A DNA stretch of 14,459 nucleotides from Gracilaria vermiculophylla (Eukaryota > Rhodophyta > Florideophyceae > Gracilariales > Gracilariaceae). Location: positions 1,695,410-1,709,868 of the forward strand of contig JAHNZQ020000227.1 in NCBI GenBank assembly GCA_019155205.2, given 5' to 3'. Of this stretch, positions 6,598-14,459 are shown one piece after another. The notes below the pieces were generated by a model. The model was given only the letters and a program-made list of their open reading frames with translations, did no database searches and had not been told where the DNA came from. Numbering within the stretch: position 1 is the stretch's first letter; each line of letters begins with the position of its first letter. A program made the position numbers and the translations under genes.

Positions 6598-8736
6598 ATG
6601 CAGCCCGCGTTCGTGCAGACCACGACGCCCCTCGGCCGCCGCGCGCCGCGCTTCGCCCCGCCCGCGCGCTGCCGCGCGCGCGCGCGCCGCCTGCCGTGCG
6701 CGGTCTCCGGCGGCCGCGCCGTGCCGCGCGACGCCTCCTTCCCGCCGGCCGACCCCCCCGCCGCCGCGCGCCCGTCCACCGGCGAGCGCGCCGTTGTCGA
6801 CGCCCTGCGCCCCGCCGCCCACGAGCTGCTGCTGCCACCGCCCGCCCAGCCGGCCGCCGCCGTCGCCGCCGTCGCCTCCGCCGCCGCCGCTGCCGCCACC
6901 GCCGCCCCCGCCCTGCTGGACCCCGCCCCCGCCCCCGCCGACGCCACGCGCCCCGACGCCCAGTTCACCGCCTCCGACAACACCGTCGACGTCGACGCCG
7001 CCTGGCTTTCCCGCGGCAAGTCCAACGCCCTGGCCCGCACCTGCGAGATTTGGCTCTTCTTCGTCCGCATGCTGCTGGCCGAGCTCCGCATCCGCAAGCT
7101 GCAAACCCCCGCCGCCGTCGCCGCCGCCCGCCGCCAGCAGGCCGCCCGCCTCAAGCGCGGCCTTCTCACCCTGGGGCCCACCTTCATCAAGCTGGGCCAG
7201 CTCCTGTCCACGCGCGTCGACGTTGTCCCCAAGGAGTACATCGACGAGCTCACCGAGCTGCAAGACCGCGTCCCGCCCTTTTCGGGCCAGCGCGCCGTCC
7301 AGGTCATTGAGGACGAGTTTGACACCCCCCTTCACCACGTCTTCGACTCCTTCGAGATGACACCCATTGCCGCCGCCAGCTTGGGCCAGGTCCACCGCGC
7401 CGTGTACAATGGCCAACCCGTCGCCGTCAAGATCCAGCGCGCCGGCCTGCGCCAGCTCTTCGACGTCGACCTCAAGAACCTCAAGCTGCTGGCCGTCATC
7501 CTGGATCGCCTCGACCCCAAGACCGACGGCGCGTCGCGCAATTGGGTCCAGATCTACGACGAGAGCGCAAAGCTGCTGTACGAGGAGATTGACTACGTCA
7601 ACGAGGCCCGCAACGCCGACCGCTTCCGCGAGAACTTTGCCGGCGTCGACTGGGTCAAGGTCCCCGGCGTGCACTGGCAGCTCACCACCGAAAAAGTGCT
7701 CACCATGGAGTATGTGCCCGGAATCAAAATCAACGACTACGACGCCCTGGACAGCGCGGGCCTGGACCGCAAACTGCTCGCCGAGAGGAGCGCCGAGAGC
7801 TACTTGACCCAGCTGTTGCGCCACGGCTACTTTCACACTGATCCGCACTGCGGCAACCTGGCCGTCGACGCCGTCGCGGGCGGCAGACTCATCTATTACG
7901 ACTTTGGCATGATGAGCTCCTTTGAGCCCGACATCAAGAAGGGGCTTGTCGATGTCGTGTTTGCCATCTATGAGGGAAACGTCCGCGAAATCTGTAACGG
8001 TATGCAGCTCATGGGCGTGCTCAGACCTACGGCCGACCGCGTCACCGTGGAGAAGGTCGGGCGCTACTTTCTCAGCCTGTTCCGCTCCAATCTGGACAAC
8101 GAGAACCGCAAGAAGAGCAAGGACGAGAAGCGCGCCGAAATGTTGAAGCGCTTGGACTCCATCGGAGAAGACCTTCTGGCATTGGGCGATGACGGGTGCT
8201 TCAACTTTCCGCCTGTGTTTACTTTTGTGTTCAGATCGTTCACGACGTTAGAGGGCATTGGAAAGGGGCTGTACCCCAAGTATGACCTTACCATTATTGC
8301 CGGCCCGTACCTCAAGGAGCTTATTGACCTCAAGGATGGCTCTGCCGCCGTCACTGCGATCAAGTCGTTTCGCAAAAAGCTCGGGTGGCGGAACGAAGAC
8401 ATCAAGGCCGTTGTGACGCAGCCGAGGAAGACGGCGTACATTGAGCAGACATTGAGACGAATGGAGTCGGGGGACTTGAAGCTTCGCGTGCGCGTGCTGG
8501 AGTCGGAACGCGCTTTCAAGCGCGTATCCATGATGCAGAACAACATGGCGCTCGCGTTGGGAGCCACGACGTTTTCCAACATGGCGCTCATGCTCACGGC
8601 CTCGGCGGAACGGTTTGCCCTGCAGGCGAGAATTTTGTGGTTGCTTGCGGCCATTTTTGCGGTGAAGCTGGTTATTGGCCTGGTTAAGTATCGAGCTCTG
8701 GACGCTCGGCTGAGAAAGTATGTAAGAGGGAGTTAG
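6598..8736 (+). CDS. ABC1K: ABC1K (ADCK/UbiB-type) atypical kinase, plastid ABC1K7/8-like
   Basis: The 712-residue product has every hallmark of the ABC1/ADCK/UbiB atypical kinases: KxGQ (Lys198-Gln201 in FIKLGQ), the alanine-rich loop AAASLGQVH (258-266), the VAVK lysine (278), the ExD motif (Glu330-Asp332), the catalytic loop HTDPHCGN (413-420, Asp415 and Asn420) and DFG (435-437). Two hydrophobic helices end the protein (about 650-668 and 679-697). Phrases such as TCEIWLFFVR, GPTFIKLGQ, STRVDVVPKEY, DPKTDGASRNWV and VLTMEYVPGIKIN match the plant ABC1K7/8 (SIA1/OSA1) group, linked to iron, oxidative stress and chloroplast lipids. The leader MQPAFVQTTTPLGRRAPRFA has the AF motif of red algal transit peptides, so plastid membranes are likely. 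The ATG at 6598 (GCCGCCATG) was chosen over the open frame reaching back to 5959. Cys418 replaces the usual Pro of HxDPHPGN. Confidence 0.93.
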   Translation: MQPAFVQTTTPLGRRAPRFAPPARCRARARRLPCAVSGGRAVPRDASFPPADPPAAARPSTGERAVVDALRPAAHELLLPPPAQPAAAVAAVASAAAAAATAAPALLDPAPAPADATRPDAQFTASDNTVDVDAAWLSRGKSNALARTCEIWLFFVRMLLAELRIRKLQTPAAVAAARRQQAARLKRGLLTLGPTFIKLGQLLSTRVDVVPKEYIDELTELQDRVPPFSGQRAVQVIEDEFDTPLHHVFDSFEMTPIAAASLGQVHRAVYNGQPVAVKIQRAGLRQLFDVDLKNLKLLAVILDRLDPKTDGASRNWVQIYDESAKLLYEEIDYVNEARNADRFRENFAGVDWVKVPGVHWQLTTEKVLTMEYVPGIKINDYDALDSAGLDRKLLAERSAESYLTQLLRHGYFHTDPHCGNLAVDAVAGGRLIYYDFGMMSSFEPDIKKGLVDVVFAIYEGNVREICNGMQLMGVLRPTADRVTVEKVGRYFLSLFRSNLDNENRKKSKDEKRAEMLKRLDSIGEDLLALGDDGCFNFPPVFTFVFRSFTTLEGIGKGLYPKYDLTIIAGPYLKELIDLKDGSAAVTAIKSFRKKLGWRNEDIKAVVTQPRKTAYIEQTLRRMESGDLKLRVRVLESERAFKRVSMMQNNMALALGATTFSNMALMLTASAERFALQARILWLLAAIFAVKLVIGLVKYRALDARLRKYVRGS

Positions 8737-9237
8737 AGTGCGGTGGCCGTCGTCGCAAGATTTTGGTCTAGGACATTAATTGGATTGTCTTTGGAAAGTG
8801 CTTATCAGTATTTTGTTCCTGTCTCTCGCTCCTTTTTCTCTTTCTTTCTTTCTCTTTCCCTCTTGTGTACCCGGTCGTCTCTGTTCATTCGCAAGGCGGC
8901 AATGTTGTCATCTCGCCTCGTTTTTGGGCGGACAGCAATAGAGGTTTGAGTATTCATATTTGTCTTCAATCTTAACTGTGTAGTGGCGATCGCATAAAGC
9001 CTGTAAGTTTTGGAAGTGCTGTCATCGTGTATATCAGACATGAACCTGTACTCCACTCTCTCTTTGCATTTGTGTTTGAGCGTTGTCGATGAGACGGAAC
9101 GGCGCGGATATATTAGTGAGTTGCGCAAGGAAAGTTTCCAGTCGGCCAGTCTGAAGCGAACATGGTTCCGAACCGCTGCCGCCGGAGTTCAGCTTTTTTT
9201 GTACAAAAAGTGAAGACGGCACCTAAAGTATGTTGCG
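8737..9237. other. Convergent intergenic region between ABC1K and NSRP1-like genes
   Basis: This is the shared 3' region of two tail-to-tail genes. It contains a 36-base pure pyrimidine tract at 8829-8864 and is otherwise of average composition. No AATAAA signal, tRNA or convincing ORF was found; the short frames here show no domain. Confidence 0.5.
8829..8864 (+). repeat. 36-base polypyrimidine tract
   Basis: An unbroken C/T run with repeated TTTC units lies about 90 bases past the ABC1K stop. It is probably in that gene's 3' UTR or just beyond it. It is a simple repeat with no demonstrated role. Confidence 0.8.
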
Positions 9238-10077
9238 TTAGGTCTTGCGTGAGTCCAGCCTCTTGGCTCTTCGTTCAAAGTAGCGCTGACGGTATGCCTC
9301 AATCGATTGTGCTGTATTGCGACGAAGGCCTCTCTTCTGCCTTGGCGCCACTTTTTGAATCAAGTTCTCGCGCTTACTGGGGTGGTCTCGGGGGCTTTGG
9401 TGGCTGCCCGTTGCGCGTGAAGTACCTGGCTGTGCGTCGCGTGCAGCGGGCGGGGGCGCGGGTTTTGGCTGTGGTTGAGAGCGCTGTGCGATCGCAGGCG
9501 GGGCGTGCTCTCCGTGAGAGGCGGGGCCTGCGGCGGGCGCGAGCCCCGCGCCCGGGCGATTGCCGTGGTCGCCGTCGCTTTCGCTCTCGTTCCCGGTTGC
9601 CTTGCTCATGCTTGCGTGCAACAGGCGGGTGTAAAAGCCCGACACGTTTTGCGCGGAGGGCTGCTCCCTCTGCTCCTCGCGCTCCGCCTGCTGCAGGCGG
9701 TCGTTCTCCGCGAGGCGGCGGCGGTACGCCGGCGTGACGAAGCGCTCGGCGCTCCCGAAGCGCTGCTGCTCCGCCTCGCGCTGGCGGACGATGCGGCGCT
9801 CCAGCGCGCGCTGCGCGTCGGCGCGGCGCCGGCGCGCGCTCTCCACGAGCTTGGCGACGTAGCGGCTGGTGCGCGCGTGCGTGCGCGCCGGCGCGCGCGG
9901 CGCCGCCGGCTGCGAGAAGATGTGCTCGATCTGCCGCTGCAGGTCCGGGTTGGCGGGCCGCTTCTTGCGCCGCGACATGGCGTTGGCCGCCGCCTCCACG
10001 GCGCTGAACGGCGCCTTGGGGCGCTCCGCCGAGCGCGCCGACGAGGAGTCGCCGTCGTCATCGTCGTCGTCGAACAT
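9238..10077 (-). CDS. NSRP1: NSRP1-like nuclear speckle splicing regulator (DUF2040 family)
   Basis: The 279-residue product matches the NSRP1/CCDC55 family, nuclear speckle proteins that influence alternative splicing. It opens with an acidic block MFDDDDDDGDSS, as family members do near their N-terminus, then a basic helix. The conserved domain lies at about 44-155: SRYVAKLVESARRR (71-84), RRIVRQREAEQQRFGSAERF (94-113), VTPAYRRRL and the closing SGFYTRLL (146-153). A Pro/Gln/Ser-rich disordered region follows (165-235), and the C-terminus ends with AYRQRYFERRAKR, resembling the terminal RxRYLxRxxxR element of the family. The long RS-type tail of animal NSRP1 is absent. The start at 10077 was chosen for the acidic block and the context GCGCCATG with G at -3; the frame is open to 10293, but those residues are unlike the family. 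No introns. Confidence 0.85.
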   Translation of the reverse strand: MFDDDDDDGDSSSARSAERPKAPFSAVEAAANAMSRRKKRPANPDLQRQIEHIFSQPAAPRAPARTHARTSRYVAKLVESARRRRADAQRALERRIVRQREAEQQRFGSAERFVTPAYRRRLAENDRLQQAEREEQREQPSAQNVSGFYTRLLHASMSKATGNESESDGDHGNRPGAGLAPAAGPASHGEHAPPAIAQRSQPQPKPAPPPAARDAQPGTSRATGSHQSPRDHPSKRENLIQKVAPRQKRGLRRNTAQSIEAYRQRYFERRAKRLDSRKT

Positions 10078-10320
10078 GGCGCCTTCCGCCCTCGTGCGGC
10101 CGCGGAATTGGGGCGACGCGGTGCGCGCAGCCGGCGCGCAGGCGCTGCTTGACGGAGTGTGCCAGAGGCTGACAAACAGGAGGGGGTGGCGCTGTCGACG
10201 TTCGTGTGGCCAGCGCTTAAAAGCAGCTGCAAGAGCCAATCGTTGTGTTGCACACTGGGCCACTAGGGCACTGCCAAGTGTACTCTGGCGCAAATGCGCA
10301 TATGATTGAACATTGCGGCA
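10078..10320. promoter_or_regulatory. Upstream region of the NSRP1-like gene
   Basis: The GC-rich flank continues to about 10,200, then composition falls. A CCAAT (10236-10240, plus strand) lies 160 bases upstream of the chosen ATG and could be an inverted CCAAT box for the minus-strand gene. No TATA box stands out. Confidence 0.25.
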
Positions 10321-11700
10321 GCAAACTGGGAGCAGGACGTTCTCGACAGTCGAGCTTTGAGGGCGTTTGCGAAAGGGCTACCTTTATGCATCATTGTTAA
10401 CGAAACACCTTCTTGAAGCCATGTTTGCGGTTGCTTTGCCCCCAAGCTACAAGAATCCTTCTCTTGTGAGAACGAGGGTGATCTCTTTTGGCGCACATAT
10501 CGATAAGGATACAGCATTCTTCTCAAAGAGCCGTCGTCCAAATCGAAAGACGAAATGCATAGCTGTGAGCACAAAATTCACTCACAACATAATAATTGCT
10601 GCGGACAACAACTACAATATCTCGGGATGCAAAGCATTGCAGCTTGAACACTGACAGCTCACTCTTGTGAGGAGATACATGTGCTTCAAGCATTTGCACT
10701 ACATTTCATCATTGAAAAACTCTCGACGCTATATTAGGGACGGGTGCTTATTCTTTACATGAAAGAGGTTTATATGCTTGCTGATATTCTCTCTCATACT
10801 TTTGCAGAAAGTCTCATTCCAAACAAGATGTGGTTTTGTGTGGTTCCAGAACAACACCGTTAAGTATTTTCACGGGTTTTGAGCGAAATTTTATACTTCT
10901 GCAAGGTCCATCGATTGCCAAATAAGGAAAATAATTTTCTCGATACCTTTTTTTCATGAGTAATTTATATTATACTTCCATTTATCTTAAAGTCGCCTGA
11001 CGATAAGTTGTGCCGAATCAAGATATCCAACATTTCTAAACTTTCTTGCTTTGGTCTGTGTCAAGACTTCACGTCCAAAACTTGCTGGTTTACTCTTTGC
11101 ATCTGTCCCCTGCATCCTTGTCACAATCCCCTTTAGAATTTGCAATGTACGTGGAAGAACATGGGGTCATTTTCATTGCAGTACTTTCCGTTTTGCTGTT
11201 TGATTCCCCACGTCAAGTCTTCCGCTCTTCAGCGTAGAATACAAAAGGCATTTTGGATATCTCGCACGCGCAACAAGGTCACTGAAAAACGATCAAAGAG
11301 CACCGTCGGCCTATGTTCGGTTGCAAACCGAGAATTAGGTTTTTTGACAGAAAGTGAACCGCTCTCGCTGACTTTGCTAACGAGCTCGTCAGGTGAAAAA
11401 TTGACATATTCGGCCGAGAATGGCGGCAAAAAAAGAGGGATGAGGTCCGTCACCACCGGTTCATGCGCAGAGTACTACAGAGCATGTTCTCTTTGTTGAC
11501 GCCAAAGATAACGGAGTCGCAAGAGGCCTAGCGCAGTAGATCTCCAAAGCTTTGTTGATGATATGAACTTTGGAGAGTTTATCCATGTCTGCGCAAGTAA
11601 CAGTGCGTTTCAAAAGTATAGTACACCCATAAAGCTCCCAAAAAATCCGCAATTCTGCCAACTGTAGCCTTCCCTTCACCTAAAACCGTTCAATTTCGCG
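10321..11700. other. Intergenic stretch without recognisable genes
   Basis: Composition is moderate to AT-rich. Several short open frames exist on both strands (10367-10654 starts at TTG; 11046-11237; 11140-11499; 11461-11679 minus), but none has a recognisable domain, consistent coding bias or a partner frame. I see no tRNA, repeat array or transposase remnant. The start of the copia element lies about 1 kb further right. Confidence 0.5.
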
Positions 11701-12640
11701 TTTCATAAAGATAGGACATTTCGAACTCGCGCGTCATTATATCCACAACACGTTGTCTTTTTCCCTCAAAGTGACATAAGATCTTCAGAATTAAAAGCTT
11801 ATAACACAATACTTCAAACAGTTCCTTAGATCTAGCCCATTATTCTCATTTTTATACTATTTTGTTAAATATTTACTGTAATATAAACATAACGTTTAAT
11901 TGATAGCCTAATAATGCTCAGCACCAATAATAAGCATAACTTTCTGCAAGAATTTTGTGCTTATAATCCATTTTGCACTGACGAATTCATGAAAAGAACA
12001 ATATATTTAAAATAAAAAAAAGACCAAAATGGTAATAAAAAACGCTAACAAAAATTTGTTTGATTCATAAAACTGAACACAGTTTCATTTCGGAAGCTTA
12101 AAATAAAAAAACAATGATGCTTTAGTGTGCTATTAGTACTGAAAAAAATTAGGTGCCAAACGAAAGTTTTTTTTTTAAATTGAGGAAAACTTCAGTTTTG
12201 ATGACGTACAACGCTTTACACATTGCTATTATTAGCAAAGAATAAAAAACAAATTTGAAAGTAGTAAATTTCTGATAAAGCTTATATTATAGTGTGTATT
12301 GGACTTCCGATGAAAAAAGCTACATAAAAAGTTTTTTTAGTATTCATTATAGACTCAAAAAGGTATCAATTGCTTTCACACACCTCTTTATGAAATTTTA
12401 CATATCTTATTAAAAAATTAGAATGGGTTTTTACCAAGATAGCGCGGCAGTTTTGTAATCTACAGTAATGAACAACGTTTTTTGCCAACTAGAAAATAAT
12501 TCCACGTGGTTACTTGCCTGTTTAGTTCAATTAAACTGTAATATAGTATTACGTGACGACTCCTTATAGTTCTACCTAGCACCCGTTCATTTAAAATTCA
12601 TACCGCTCAATAGAATTCAAATACCAAAACCCTTCCTAGA
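11701..12640. other. Very AT-rich non-coding block
   Basis: By eye roughly 70-75% A+T with many A and T homopolymers, e.g. around 12009-12020 and 12168-12176, and stops in all frames. The change from the gene block, much of which is over 70% G+C, is sharp. The right boundary falls at about 12,630-12,650, where the LTR element begins. No genes, tandem arrays or long inverted repeats were seen. Confidence 0.6.
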
Positions 12641-12641
12641 A

Positions 12642-12741
12642 GAGGAACGGCTTTGTGTATCTAGATGATGAGAAGCAGGAGCTTTCATCGTTGCAGTGTG
12701 TAAACGTGAAGTTCAATTGTCGATATTGCTCCTCTCTTACA
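12642..12741 (+). mobile_element. 3' part of the 5' LTR of a Ty1/copia element (start not resolved)
   Basis: The sequence ends CTCTCTTACA at 12741, followed by TT and a primer-binding site, which is the usual LTR-end arrangement (terminal CA, then a short spacer). Base composition also changes from the AT-rich block at about 12,640. A TG at 12654-12655 is one possible LTR start. No second copy of this sequence is found downstream within the window, so the LTR length cannot be fixed. Confidence 0.4.
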
Positions 12742-12743
12742 TT

Positions 12744-12758
12744 TGGTAGCATCGCAGG
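12744..12758 (+). promoter_or_regulatory. Candidate minus-strand primer-binding site (tRNA-iMet type)
   Basis: TGGTAGCATCGCAGG begins two bases after the presumed LTR end. TGG pairs with a tRNA CCA end, the next T with discriminator A, and AGCATCG would equal the 5' acceptor strand of the primer tRNA. An acceptor starting A1 (A1-U72 pair) is typical of eukaryotic initiator methionine tRNA. It lies 53 bases before the gag ATG. Confidence 0.6.
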
Positions 12759-12811
12759 TGGATCCTATCCGCTAAACGGCCCAGACACGCAAACACTCGT
12801 CTCGACCGAAG

Positions 12812-13770
12812 ATGAGCTCTGGAACGCGAAACCGTAGGAACGGTACTGAGAACGAGGTCGACGACACAGTAGATGTCTCAGAGGTACTGCAGCAGCGGAC
12901 ACAACTGCAAAGTACTGTTCAGAACCAGGCCAATCTCATTTCGACTCTCCAGAGTCAGCTGAATGACCGTCAGAGTAATCATGGAGGCCACTCGAATAAT
13001 AGAGCTAGTGCATTCAAGGCTCCTCCAGTTCTAATCGTTAAAGGATCAGTCACAGATTGCAAATCCGAGAGGGTGAAAAGCTTTTTCTATTCAATAAAGA
13101 AGCACGGCTCATTGTGCAACTACCAGGAGGAAAAGATGGTTGCTCTGGCTGAATTTCACTTGCAAGATCGAGCAGCATCCTGGATACTCCGTTTAGAATG
13201 CGAAAATCAGAAGCCAAAGACTCTCGCAGAACTGAAGCAAGAATTGATTCGTGAGTTCGTACAGACAAACGAGAGAGCCGCTGCTCGAGTGCAGTCAATG
13301 GATATCAAACTGAAAGATTCTAAGGACTTGAATGAACATCTTGGGCTCTTCGAGGATTTGATTTTGTTATGTGACACTCCGACTAATGAAGCGTACATCT
13401 ACTTTTTCAACAGCTTGCCTAAAGCTTACAAAGGAAAATTTGCAGAACGCTTCCCGGACTCTCAACCCCTTGATCGTACAGGTCGCCCGAGCATTCATGT
13501 AGCCTATGATTTTGCTAAAACGCTGGAGCTTTCTATGAAACTCAGTGGCGAGTTTCAGAAGAATGCTCACGGAGACAGCCAAGGGCCCGATAACAAGAAG
13601 ACTAAGAGAGTAAAAAAGACCTTTGACAACAGGAAGGATGCTAAAGACGACAATCCCGTTTGCTGGGGTCCAGCCAAGAAAGGGGGGAACACTTTGAACA
13701 GAAAGTATGACAGGTGTTTCAAATGTGGTAGAAAAGGCCGGAGCTACCCGATGCATCCTTGTCGCCCTGA
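12812..13770 (+). CDS. Retrotransposon Gag (truncated at an internal deletion)
   Basis: From the ATG at 12812 this frame encodes about 320 residues of a Gag-type capsid protein. A short coiled coil (about 25-53, LQQRTQLQSTVQNQANLIST) precedes a retrotransposon Gag domain at about 70-220. Typical phrases are FHLQDRAASWILRLEC, TLAELKQELIREFVQ, LNEHLGLFEDLILLCDTP and FFNSLPKAYKGKFAERFP. A basic stretch (KKTKRVKKTF) then leads to a zinc-knuckle remnant with CFKCGRKG near residue 307. Beyond about 13770 the same frame stays open to 13927, but those residues are an out-of-frame reading of the RT/RNase H segment. The capsid domain looks more like the gag family usual in Ty3-type elements than standard copia gag, a point worth checking. 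No internal stops, so decay is recent or the ORF is maintained. Confidence 0.8.
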
Positions 13771-14319
13771 AGGAGTTACCTGCACGGGACACGTGATTTT
13801 TCACTACGAGTGTCTAGAGACATCAATCTGGGTATTGAGGCTTGGTCTGATGCAGATTGGGCTCGAGACCTTGACAAGCGGCGATGTAGGGGAGGTTACT
13901 ACATCAGCATTGGCGACTTTCCCATAATTTGGAGCTCTAAGCTTCAAAAATCTACCGCGCTCTCCACTTCAGAAGCAAAATTTTACGCGTTGTCTGAGTG
14001 CATACGTCAATTAAAATGGGTTAGAAATGTTATGGAAGAAATTTCAATGCCTATTCTTGAACCAGTCCCAGTGCGTCAAGATAATTTAGGCACGATACAG
14101 TGGTCTAAGGAGTACCTGGGAATGAGAAGAGTAAAGCACGTGGATATCCGTTTCAATCATGTTCTGGATGCCGTAAAAGAAGGATTAGTGGATATCACCT
14201 ATGTACCTTCAAAAGAAAATCACGCTGACATCCTGACAAAGACACTCATTGGAAGATTGTTTATCATCCATCGTGACACTCTCTGTGTTACTCCCTTGTG
14301 GTATAACCAAAGCGGCTAA
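13771..14319 (+). pseudogene. Ty1/copia reverse transcriptase tail plus RNase H (fragment)
   Basis: In the frame after the stop at 13768-13770 the sequence reads RSYLHGTRDFSLRVSRDI, the well-known RT-to-RNase H link of copia elements (usually LRYLKGTxDxGL). Ty1/copia RNase H follows: WSDADWARDLDKRRCRGGYY (catalytic Asp in SDADWA), WSSKLQKSTALSTSEAKFYAL (the Glu of SxxEAE appears as SEAKF), QDNLGTIQWSKE (DN motif), KHVDIRFNHV and VPSKENHADILTK, ending at TAA 14317-14319. Protease, integrase and the body of RT are missing, and the fragment is in a different frame from gag, so it cannot be made as a Gag-Pol product without frameshifting. The Glu-to-Lys change in SEAKF may mark decay. Confidence 0.85.
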
Positions 14320-14459
14320 AAACCAAAGGGTATTCGTGTGGACGCGTGGCTAGGGAGCGCGCGGTGGGCTCAACCTAGAAGGTGGGAAAAGGAAACCTGA
14401 GAGGTACGCGGTAGCACAACCACTGGGGGTGCGAGATAGCGAGCGCGCGGAATGCACCT
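14320..14459. other. GC-rich flank after RNase H
   Basis: This 140-base tail holds the candidate polypurine tract and several CGCG-rich strings (AGCGCGCGG at 14356-14364, GAGCGCGCGG at 14441-14450). It may be the 3' non-coding part of the element or the start of its LTR. No coding signal was seen. Confidence 0.35.
14377..14395 (+). promoter_or_regulatory. Candidate polypurine tract of the copia element
   Basis: AGAAGGTGGGAAAAGGAAA is purine apart from one T and lies 58 bases past the RNase H stop, where plus-strand priming would be expected. CCTGAGAGG follows, so a 3' LTR could begin at TG 14398-14399. The following 60 bases do not match the presumed 5' LTR, so this is tentative; AAAAACCAAAGGG at 14318-14330 is an alternative. 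Confidence 0.3.

Larger units (their letters stand above)
12642..14459 (+). mobile_element. Internally deleted Ty1/copia LTR retrotransposon (right end beyond window)
   Basis: The ordered parts are LTR end, primer-binding site, gag, an RT tail and RNase H, in the order of a copia element but with pro, int and most of rt removed at about 13770. It is a non-autonomous deletion derivative that keeps its cis elements and gag. Whether a 3' LTR follows cannot be seen. Confidence 0.75.

Noticed and set aside
6204..7848. Minus-strand frames over ABC1K (373 and 479 residues)
   Set aside because: Gly/Ala/Arg-rich shadows of a gene with complete kinase motifs on the plus strand.
9475..10152. 225-residue plus-strand frame over the NSRP1-like gene
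   Set aside because: Arg/Ala-rich shadow; the minus strand has the conserved DUF2040 motifs.
10263..11679. Several 60-119 residue frames in the intergenic region
   Set aside because: Non-ATG starts or no domain, and length expected by chance at this composition.
12655..12837. 60-residue frame YLDDEKQEL resembling an RT YxDD box
   Set aside because: GTG start, no flanking RT motifs, and it crosses the LTR end and primer-binding site.

Overview
The window looks like nuclear DNA of a red alga, most likely a unicellular, gene-dense, intron-poor lineage of the Porphyridium kind. The reasons are eukaryotic gene content (Cactin, an NSRP1-type splicing factor, an HROB-like OB-fold protein), two nuclear genes with plastid-type leaders starting M-x-x-A-F (the phenylalanine-bearing transit peptide of red algae and glaucophytes), uninterrupted reading frames, and very GC-rich coding sequence beside AT-rich intergenic DNA. 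The species is an inference; no marker gene is present.

Layout. (1) 1-600: the N-terminal 107 codons of a Tc1/mariner-type transposase on the minus strand, cut by the window edge, followed by its upstream terminal region with repeated TATGTTTTTGAAAC and TACAGTACA modules. (2) 600-2088: poorly coding DNA with one small hypothetical ORF (749-1132) broken by a single in-frame TAG. (3) 2089-10077: a compact block of five genes on strictly alternating strands: plastid ClpP (-), Cactin (+), HROB-like (-), ABC1K7/8-type kinase (+), NSRP1-like (-). Neighbours are therefore alternately head-to-head (268-407 bp shared promoter regions) and tail-to-tail (60 and 501 bp). (4) 10078-12640: no recognisable gene, becoming very AT-rich after about 11.7 kb. 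(5) 12640-14459: an internally deleted Ty1/copia LTR retrotransposon with a 5' LTR end, a primer-binding site, a gag ORF, then a direct join to the end of reverse transcriptase and RNase H. Protease, integrase and nearly all of RT are missing.

Functionally the gene block is mixed housekeeping. Two proteins (ClpP, ABC1K) are predicted to act in the plastid: proteolysis and a prenyl-lipid/iron/redox-linked atypical kinase. Two (Cactin, NSRP1-like) are splicing-associated nuclear proteins, and one (HROB-like) is predicted to act in homologous recombination with MCM8-MCM9. They do not form one pathway; what links them is the alternating arrangement and probable shared promoters.

I did not find a convincing undescribed biological system. 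The points most worth a second look are the HROB-like gene with in-frame minisatellites, the copia deletion derivative with its readable primer-binding site, the Tc1 terminal repeat modules, the TAG-interrupted ORF and the alternating gene layout.
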